Assembly (NCBI GenBank): GCA_030682255.1
Contig: JAUXOK010000023.1
Span: 148,589 to 212,588 of the forward strand
Source of the DNA: Bacteroidota bacterium
GTDB lineage: Bacteria; Bacteroidota; Bacteroidia; NS11-12g; UBA955
DNA length: 64,000 nt
Reading direction: 5' to 3'
The position numbers were made by a program, and so were the translations under genes. The notes beneath the pieces were generated by a model, which ran no database searches, was not told where the DNA came from, and was given only the letters and a program-made list of their open reading frames with translations. Below are positions 54,381 to 60,859 of the stretch, piece after piece. How positions within the stretch are numbered: position 1 is the first letter of the stretch; each line of letters begins with the position of its first letter.

Positions 54381-55358
54381 CTATTTCAACACACTCAATT
54401 TATGCTTGTAAATCATGCCCAATTCATCTTTTAGAAAGAGAAAATAGATGCCATTTTTGAATAAACTGATGTCAATTTGAGGGGTATATGTTCCATTGTA
54501 AACCATTTGTCCTAAATGATTTTTTATTTCAACAAGAACTAAAGAATGATTTGAAGAAGTAATATTCAAGAATTGATTGGCAGGGTTGGGATAAATTTTG
54601 ATAGCTTGAATATTAATTTCATTAAAAGAAGTACTCCTGATGGTATCAATGTATTTTTTAACTACTTGTTCATCGCAATAATTTAAATTTTTCCAAATAT
54701 TATAATGATTATTATTTTGAAAAATCGTTTTATCGTCTTTTTCACAAACTGAAATTGTTTTTTGGGAAAAAGGTGAATTTCTTCTGTTTAATTTAAAAGG
54801 CAACAACCCAAAATCTGAACCCAGGCCTTTGGCTGAAAACGTTATTGGAAAACCAATGTATTCATAGTTACTTTCTAATACCTTATAAAAGTGAGTTTCT
54901 CTACTTATTCCATCTTTGTAAACAACGTTTTGAATGCTATCAATTAATAATTCCAAATTAATTCCACTTTCTGAATGTTTAATTTTTAGCGTATCTCCAG
55001 TATTTAAATTAAAATCATAGATTAATAAATCAGAAACATCAAATGAATCTGACATTTCAATTTTATATAATTTTCCAGTAAAATATACTTTATTGTCTTT
55101 CTTCTTTATGTAATAAATGGAATTAAAAGAATCTAAATTTATATTTGATGAATAATGAACAGAAAAAAAATCTCCTTTGGTATTACTTGAATCTAAAAAC
55201 AAATATTCTTTGATATAATGAGTAAAACTAGTTTGAGGAGACAAACTTGGCGCAGTCGCAAAAGTATAATAATTACTGCTGTCTACAAAACTTTGAGATT
55301 TGATGCTTGAAACAATCAACCATACACTAATGCTGAATAATAATTGGATGTGTTTCAT
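54381..55358 (-). CDS. T9SS substrate with type A sorting domain
   Basis: A 325-residue exported protein. The signal peptide KHIQLLFSISVWLIVSS is encoded by DNA almost identical to that of the next upstream gene. The mature part (residues 22-240) is not recognised. The C-terminus (about 248-325), from AIKIYPNPANQFLNITS to YKHKLSVLK, is a Por-secretion sorting domain, so the protein crosses the outer membrane by the type IX system. Its start overlaps the end of the broken paralogue upstream. Confidence 0.8.
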   Translation of the reverse strand: MKHIQLLFSISVWLIVSSIKSQSFVDSSNYYTFATAPSLSPQTSFTHYIKEYLFLDSSNTKGDFFSVHYSSNINLDSFNSIYYIKKKDNKVYFTGKLYKIEMSDSFDVSDLLIYDFNLNTGDTLKIKHSESGINLELLIDSIQNVVYKDGISRETHFYKVLESNYEYIGFPITFSAKGLGSDFGLLPFKLNRRNSPFSQKTISVCEKDDKTIFQNNNHYNIWKNLNYCDEQVVKKYIDTIRSTSFNEINIQAIKIYPNPANQFLNITSSNHSLVLVEIKNHLGQMVYNGTYTPQIDISLFKNGIYFLFLKDELGMIYKHKLSVLK

Positions 55359-56217
55359 GGTATTGGTAGATTTTATTACGCAATTGAATTAAATAAGTGC
55401 CTTTTGGCAAATTTGAAGTAGGGATTTGGGTTAAAGCTTCCTTTGTTTCAAAAATCATTTTTCCATTGATATCTAAAATAGAAAATTCCCAATCATTGGA
55501 ATTGCTTTTAGGATATTCAATAGTGATAAAATTGTTGGCGGGGTTGGGGTAAATAACAAGTGATTTATAATTCGTACTTGAAATAAAAAGAAGCTTTTGA
55601 ATGCCATTAAAGTTACAGGTATCTGCAATTTGATGTTGTTCAAGCCCATTTTAGCCGTTGTTCCAATAAATTAAACTCTCATTTATACAAATTGCTTTTA
55701 AAGCACTGTTAAAATCAAATAAATCATAATTTGAATAATCCCAACCGATGTTTTTTTCTCCTAGATTTTCCAACCAAGTTATTTTTAAATCATTAGATTT
55801 ATTGCGTAAGTACCAATGTTTGTAATTTTTATTATCATTCAATTTTTTATAATTAACAGAATCTACAACAAAAGAATCCATTTGACCATTGGATTTTTTC
55901 AAAAAAAAATTATCATTTGGTGCTAAATCGTAATCATATAACAAAATGGAGTCAGAACCCTTAATAAGATATGTTTTTTTATTAATTTTTTTAAATTTAG
56001 TATTTGAATTAGTTAATAAAAATTCAATGGTATCAACATTTTGCTTGATAATTAAAAGGGTATCAATTAAAGCAAATTTATCATTGGGAGGTGCTTGGTT
56101 TAGAAATTGAATTTTTAAAAATTTGGAGCCATTCACAAGATTCACTTGAGCATTTATATTTTGACTTAAAATAATCAACCAAACACTAATGCTGAATAAT
56201 AATTGGATGTGTTTCAT
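55327..56217 (-). pseudogene. T9SS substrate gene interrupted by one in-frame stop
   Basis: Translation from 56217 gives 188 residues with the signal peptide KHIQLLFSISVWLIILS and stops at a TAA (55651-55653) after IYWNNG. Beyond it the same frame continues without a break: NGLEQHQIADTCNFNG, then a full type A sorting domain (NYKSLVIYPNPANNFITIEY ... LPKGTYLIQLRNK) to a TAG at 55327. One nonsense codon thus removes the export signal. The truncated protein would reach the periplasm but not the T9SS. A sequencing error is the main alternative. Confidence 0.75.
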
Positions 56218-56301
56218 ATTATTGAGTGATTATGTATGATAGCATTTACAAATTAAAAACTTTATTACTTTTATTCCTAATTGTTTTTTAAAATTTTATA
56301 T

Positions 56302-56309
56302 TATTTTTG
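56302..56309 (+). promoter_or_regulatory. -7 box of the EI24 gene
   Basis: TATTTTTG matches TAnnTTTG, ending 6 bases before the ATG at 56316, so the mRNA is probably leaderless. Confidence 0.45.
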
Positions 56310-56315
56310 TTTGGT

Positions 56316-57095
56316 ATGAATTCATTTTTAGATGGTGTCAAACATTTTATAAACGCAAGTTCTTATCTCTTTAATAAAAAACTCTTGCATTATTATCTGT
56401 GGCCCATTGTTGTGGCAATTCTTTTTTATGTTGGCATAACAGGCTTGATTTTGATGTTTTCGGGGCAAATATCTGATTGGATTATAACAACTTATTTTCC
56501 CAATCGAGAAAAAGTCTATACAGGATCTTATACATTTTTAAAGTTTCTATCATCATTTTCACTCAAACATGTTGCCACTTTTATCATTGGTTTATTGATG
56601 TTTTTGATATCAGGCAAAATTTCTAAATATGTAGTTTTAATATTGCTTTCGCCTTTGTTTTCTCTATTGAGCGAAAAAGTGGAGGAATTAGAAAATAACA
56701 CCAATTATCCTTTCAATGCTATTCAGTTTTTAAAAGATATATTAAGGGGTTCATTATTGGCTATCCGAAATTTGTTGATTGAATTGTTTTTGATTGGTGT
56801 TTTCACCATTGTTGGTTTTTTCTCAGGTCCATTTGCCGTTCTTGTTGTTCCCTTGTTATGGTTGGTGAGTGCTTATTTTTATGGCTTCAGTATGATAGAC
56901 TACACTTGCGAAAGAAAAAAGATGAGCATCAAAGAAGGTATACAATACATTAGAAAACACAGACTATTTGCAATAGGCATTGGTTCTATGTATTTATTAC
57001 TTGATTTAATACCAGTTGTTGGCATGATAATCGCACCTATCAATGGAGTAGTTGGAGCAACCACCGGAATCCTTGAAATGGAAAAGGTAGATTGA
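56316..57095 (+). CDS. EI24 domain (CysZ-like) membrane protein
   Basis: A 259-residue protein with about five transmembrane segments: NSFLDGVKHFINASSYLFNK at the N-terminus, helices near 30-55, 80-110, 150-190 and 215-245. The SMIDYTCERKKMSIKEGIQYIRKH segment near 193-216 is typical of EI24/CysZ proteins. CysZ is a sulfate permease, but most EI24 members in this phylum are uncharacterised, so sulfate transport is only a possibility. An in-frame TTG at 56307 overlaps the -7 box and is rejected as the start. Confidence 0.8.
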   Translation: MNSFLDGVKHFINASSYLFNKKLLHYYLWPIVVAILFYVGITGLILMFSGQISDWIITTYFPNREKVYTGSYTFLKFLSSFSLKHVATFIIGLLMFLISGKISKYVVLILLSPLFSLLSEKVEELENNTNYPFNAIQFLKDILRGSLLAIRNLLIELFLIGVFTIVGFFSGPFAVLVVPLLWLVSAYFYGFSMIDYTCERKKMSIKEGIQYIRKHRLFAIGIGSMYLLLDLIPVVGMIIAPINGVVGATTGILEMEKVD

Positions 57096-57274
57096 CACTT
57101 GCTATAAATAAAATAGTTGAAAAAAGCAAGCATTATTTTTAGGGTGTTAAGGGGTCATTTAGGCTTTTTTACTTATAATCGTTTATTTATAATAAAACTA
57201 TATAAACAGTAAAGATTTAAGCTTTTTTAAAAAAAAATGAAAGTATTATTTCAATAATTCAGAAAAAATAGTAT

Positions 57275-57282
57275 TATCTTTG
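57275..57282 (+). promoter_or_regulatory. -7 box of the glycogen/starch synthase-domain gene
   Basis: TATCTTTG matches TAnnTTTG, 25 bases before the ATG. Confidence 0.5.
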
Positions 57283-57307
57283 TATTTCAAAAATCTTCCA
57301 TACAATA

Positions 57308-58120
57308 ATGAATAATCAAAAGAAAAGAGTTTTATTTGTGTCATCTGAAATGACACCCTTTCTAAATGAATCACCAGTTTCTGCCATAGCAAGATTTCTT
57401 CCACAAGCTATTCAAGAAAAAGATCATGAGGTAAGAGTATTAGTTCCACGTTTTGGCGTTATCAATGAAAGAAGAAATAAATTGCATGAAGTTGTAAGAC
57501 TCTCAGGTATTAATATTTCTATAGATGACAAAGACAATCCTTTAACCATTAAAGTTGCATCGATACAAGAAGCTAGAATGCAGGTTTATTTTTTAGATAA
57601 CGAAGATTATTATCACCGTAAGTTTTTATTTACAGACGATAAAGACCGTTCGTTTGATGACAATGATGAAAGAGTGATATTTTTCTGTAAAGGTGTTTTA
57701 GAAACTGTTAAAAAATTAGGTTGGGCTCCAGATATTATTCATTGCCAAGGTTGGATGACTAGCTTAATTCCAGTTTATTTGAGAACTTTATACAAAGACG
57801 AACCAGTATTTAAAAATGCTAAAATTGTTTATTCAGTATTCGATAACGAGTTTAAAGCAGATTTAGGAAAAGATTTTGCTAGAAAAGCTTCTCTCAATGA
57901 AATTGAAGAAAAACACTTAGCAACATTTGCAAAAGGCGATACCCATAGCATGCAAATGGGTGGTATTCAGAATTCAGATGCTGTAGTAGATTGCACCTCA
58001 AGTTTAGACCCTGAATGCGCTAAATTAGCAAAAGACAAACCACATATGGTTCACATTGGAGATAATTTAGGTGAAAAATATGTAGCATTTTACAAAGAAG
58101 TGATGACATCTGCTAAATAA
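57308..58120 (+). CDS. stand-alone N-terminal starch/glycogen synthase (GT5) domain protein
   Basis: A 270-residue protein covering only the N-terminal Rossmann half of GT5 glycogen synthases: RVLFVSSEMTPFLNES near residue 7, HEVRVLVPRFGVINERRNKL near 40, VYFLDNEDYY, and APDIIHCQGWMTSLIPVYL near 143. The C-terminal GT1 half, including the E...E nucleotide-sugar motif, is absent; the protein simply ends in VAFYKEVMTSAK. Catalysis as a classical synthase is therefore doubtful. Such short forms recur in Bacteroidota, often beside a DUF4270 gene as here. Confidence 0.85.
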   Translation: MNNQKKRVLFVSSEMTPFLNESPVSAIARFLPQAIQEKDHEVRVLVPRFGVINERRNKLHEVVRLSGINISIDDKDNPLTIKVASIQEARMQVYFLDNEDYYHRKFLFTDDKDRSFDDNDERVIFFCKGVLETVKKLGWAPDIIHCQGWMTSLIPVYLRTLYKDEPVFKNAKIVYSVFDNEFKADLGKDFARKASLNEIEEKHLATFAKGDTHSMQMGGIQNSDAVVDCTSSLDPECAKLAKDKPHMVHIGDNLGEKYVAFYKEVMTSAK

Positions 58121-58137
58121 TCCTTTATTTTGCAGTT

Positions 58138-59445
58138 GTGAAGTTAAATATTTTAACGCTATTATTTGGGCTTATCGTCTTGGTGAGTTCTTGTAATAGA
58201 AAAAAAGAGAATGTCTTTTTTGATAGTCAAGGAACATTAGGTTATGATGGGTTTTCATACACAGATACACTTGCTTTAATAACTAGAACAGTTAGAGAGG
58301 ATTCTTTAAAAACAGATAGTTTAAGCCATAATTTAATTGGTGCTATAAATGATCCTTTTTTTGGTAATTATGCTGCCAGTTCGTTTTTTCAGTTTTCATT
58401 GCCTCAGTTAAACAAAGTTATTTCAACAGAAAGGTTAGATTCTGTGGTTTTAATGATGCAATACACTTCATCTATTGCTTATTATGGTGATTTACAGTCT
58501 AGTGTGTCTCTCAATGTTTATGAACTTAATGAACCAATGGGAAGTTCGGTTACTCATTCCAATCAAGCATACAATTATTTTCCAAATGTAATTGGCACAT
58601 TCAATGGTAGATTTAATCCAAAAGATACTACAACAATTAGATTTGGCAACAAATTTATTTCTGTACCAGCAACACTTAAAATAAGATTGTCAAATGACAT
58701 GGCAACAAAGTTGTTTAATGCAAATAGTTCTGATTTATCTACAAAAGACAATTTCAAGAATTTCTTCAAAGGCATTATTGTAAAACCATCTACAACCAAT
58801 GGTTCAATTGCCGCTTTTAATATGTTAGGCGCACATTCAATGATTAGAATTTATTACAATGATTCAATGAATAGTGATTTTGTTGTTGAAAAAGAGTCAG
58901 AAAGATTCACGCAATTTGAAATAAGCAATCAACCAACAGCTATTACCAAACAAAAATCAGCAAGTGTTACATCAAATTTTGATACTTGTTTTGTTCAGTC
59001 AATGTCTGGAGCAAAAATGCAAATTAGATTTCCAAATTTGTTCAGTTTAATAAAAGACCCAAGCAAAAAGATTTCGATTGCAAAAGCTGAATTATTTATC
59101 AGACCAATTATTGGTTCAAATTCTAACAATTTTTCTTTACCTGTTAGATTGCTGTGCTTGCAACCCCATCCTACCAATAATACAAATGCCGGTATATTAG
59201 ATTTGTCAGAATTTTTCTATGGCGGAAGTTACAATTCTCAATCTAATCATTATAAATTTTTTATTACCCGACATATTCAAAGTTTGTTTTCAGACTTTCA
59301 AAATAAAGGAATTAATAATAACAGAGGGTTATTTATTACTATTCCTAATGATTTTCCTATAGCTCCATCTAGATTGTTGGTAGATGCCAGAAAAAATATG
59401 CCCAATGCTGGAATTGAACTTAAAATATATTACACCGAACTTTAG
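58138..59445 (+). CDS. DUF4270 family lipoprotein
   Basis: A 435-residue lipoprotein (lipobox LIVLVSSCNRKK, Cys near residue 19). DUF4270 features include the repeated NDPFFGNYAASSFFQFSLPQ near 70 and RLDSVVLMMQYTS near 100, followed by beta-rich sequence. The family occurs in Bacteroidota as outer-membrane lipoproteins; some members next to large receptors have been linked to surface assembly, but the role here is not known. It starts with GTG 17 bases after the GT5-domain gene. Confidence 0.85.
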   Translation: MKLNILTLLFGLIVLVSSCNRKKENVFFDSQGTLGYDGFSYTDTLALITRTVREDSLKTDSLSHNLIGAINDPFFGNYAASSFFQFSLPQLNKVISTERLDSVVLMMQYTSSIAYYGDLQSSVSLNVYELNEPMGSSVTHSNQAYNYFPNVIGTFNGRFNPKDTTTIRFGNKFISVPATLKIRLSNDMATKLFNANSSDLSTKDNFKNFFKGIIVKPSTTNGSIAAFNMLGAHSMIRIYYNDSMNSDFVVEKESERFTQFEISNQPTAITKQKSASVTSNFDTCFVQSMSGAKMQIRFPNLFSLIKDPSKKISIAKAELFIRPIIGSNSNNFSLPVRLLCLQPHPTNNTNAGILDLSEFFYGGSYNSQSNHYKFFITRHIQSLFSDFQNKGINNNRGLFITIPNDFPIAPSRLLVDARKNMPNAGIELKIYYTEL

Positions 59446-59477
59446 ACAAACTTGTTTGTTAAATTAAATATAAGATT

Positions 59478-60335
59478 ATGGACAAAAAAAGGAAACCATA
59501 TCAATTAGTTTCGAGAGAGTGGAAATCAGAAGATACAATCGTTAAACTAAAACATGGACACATAGGTTCTGGACATTTTTCTGTCATTGCTGGACCATGT
59601 GCTATAGAAAATGAAGACCAGATTTTTACGATTTGTGAGTTTTTAAGTAAACTTAATATCAAACTATTAAGAGGTGGTGCTTATAAACCAAGAACATCGC
59701 CCTATTCATTTCAAGGTTTGAAAAAAGAAGGTTTAATGCTGATGCGACAAGCTGCAGACAAATACAACATGGATGTGGTGACAGAGGTGATGGATACCAA
59801 CTTGGTAGATGAGGTAGCACAATATGCAGATGTATTGCAAGTCGGCACTAGAAATATGCAGAACTATCAATTGCTAAGAGCTCTTAGTAAAATCAATAAA
59901 CCTGTTTTGTTAAAAAGAGGCATGAGCAGTACATTAGAGGAGTGGTTGTTAGCCGCAGAATATATTTTATCGGGTGGAAACGATCAGGTTATTTTATGCG
60001 AAAGAGGTATCAGAACTTTTGAGACTGCTACTAGAAATACATTGGATTTAAGCATAGTTCCATTGGTAAAATCATTGAGCCATTTACCTATCATCGTAGA
60101 CCCAAGTCAAGGTACGGGTATTAGAGAGTTAATAGCACCCATGAGTTTGGCAGCTATGGCAGCTGGTGCAGACGGATTGATGTTAGAGGTTCACAATCAT
60201 CCAGAAGAAGCCTTGTCAGACGGAGCTCAATCCTTATATTTTGATCAGTTTAAAGATTTAATTTATCGCCTACAAGAAGCAGGTACTTTTTTTGGCAAAA
60301 CCTTGGATTTTAACACTGAAAAAATTTTAATTTAA
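59478..60335 (+). CDS. aroF: 3-deoxy-7-phosphoheptulonate (DAHP) synthase, type I-beta
   Basis: A 285-residue DAHP synthase lacking the N-terminal ferredoxin-like regulatory domain. VIAGPCAIENEDQIF near residue 35, LLRGGAYKPRTSPYSFQGL near 60, VGTRNMQNYQLLRAL near 118, IVDPSQGTG near 213 and GLMLEVHNHPEEALSDGAQS near 236 form the KDOPS-like barrel active site with its metal ligands. It condenses PEP and erythrose-4-phosphate in the first shikimate step. It lies at the end of the DUF4270 run with no clear own promoter. Confidence 0.95.
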   Translation: MDKKRKPYQLVSREWKSEDTIVKLKHGHIGSGHFSVIAGPCAIENEDQIFTICEFLSKLNIKLLRGGAYKPRTSPYSFQGLKKEGLMLMRQAADKYNMDVVTEVMDTNLVDEVAQYADVLQVGTRNMQNYQLLRALSKINKPVLLKRGMSSTLEEWLLAAEYILSGGNDQVILCERGIRTFETATRNTLDLSIVPLVKSLSHLPIIVDPSQGTGIRELIAPMSLAAMAAGADGLMLEVHNHPEEALSDGAQSLYFDQFKDLIYRLQEAGTFFGKTLDFNTEKILI

Positions 60336-60371
60336 TTTTTTAGCTTTAAATTTCAGTCCATAAAAATTAAC

Positions 60372-60464
60372 GGTATAGTAGTTCTCCCGATGGTTTTGGG
60401 ATTGTTAGAATACTGCCCTGTCATCTCGGCTTAGCCGAGACGGGTTTGAGTATCGTTCCAAACC
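60372..60464 (+). pseudogene. decayed, rearranged copy of tRNA-Asp
   Basis: Bases 60368-60384 match the tRNA-Asp 5' end and its flank at 15 of 17 positions. Bases 60404-60423, including the anticodon GTC, are identical to 60605-60624, and 60441-60450 matches the T-arm at 9 of 10. The D-arm is replaced by a TCCC...GGGA hairpin, and the 3' anticodon stem by the palindrome TCTCGGCTTAGCCGAGA (60424-60440). It cannot form a normal tRNA. Confidence 0.75.
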
Positions 60465-60538
60465 ACAAATTAAAATTTATTGATATTTTGGTCTAAATAT
60501 TGTATTTTAATGGTTCATTAAAAAAAGTATAATATTTT

Positions 60539-60568
60539 TTTGAAAATATGATTTTTGGCTTATCTTTG
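60539..60568 (+). promoter_or_regulatory. promoter of tRNA-Asp
   Basis: TTTG at 60539-60542 and TATCTTTG at 60561-60568 are 18 bases apart, with the tRNA 5' end 19 bases further on. Confidence 0.6.
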
Positions 60569-60586
60569 CAGTCCCCAAAATCTAAC

Positions 60587-60660
60587 GGTGTGGTAGTTCA
60601 GCTGGTTAGAATACTGCCCTGTCACGGCAGGGGTCGCGGGTTCGAGTCCCGTCCACACCG
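60587..60660 (+). tRNA. tRNA-Asp (GTC)
   Basis: A 74-base tRNA. Acceptor GGTGTGG pairs with CCACACC, discriminator G; anticodon arm CTGCC-CTGTCAC-GGCAG gives anticodon GTC; T-arm CGGG-TTCGAGT-CCCG is canonical. CCA is not encoded (GCA follows), so it must be added. A terminator follows. The 3' end is a typical integration target, and a tyrosine recombinase gene lies 2.8 kb downstream. Confidence 0.97.
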
Positions 60661-60676
60661 CAAACATTTAGTTAAT

Positions 60677-60712
60677 CCCTTTGTAAATCAATAAATTACA
60701 AAGGGTTTTTTT
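60677..60712 (+). terminator. terminator of tRNA-Asp
   Basis: Stem CCCTTTGTAA / TTACAAAGGG with a 9-base loop and a T-run. Confidence 0.9.
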
Positions 60713-60717
60713 ATTTA

Positions 60718-60736
60718 GGGGGCACTTTGGGGGACA
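60718..60736. repeat. G-rich direct repeat next to tRNA-Asp
   Basis: GGGGGCAC and GGGGGACA, 11 bases apart centre to centre, stand out in AT-rich DNA. They could be accessory (arm-type) sites for the nearby recombinase; this is inference. Confidence 0.35.
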
Positions 60737-60859
60737 GTTTTGTGGTTTTAGATAAAATTTTAATAGCTTAATAAAAATAAAATAGAGTCTAAAATATTTT
60801 TTACTCGTAAAAATAACTCTTCATATCGCTTATAAAAGACTTATGGTTAACATTCATTC

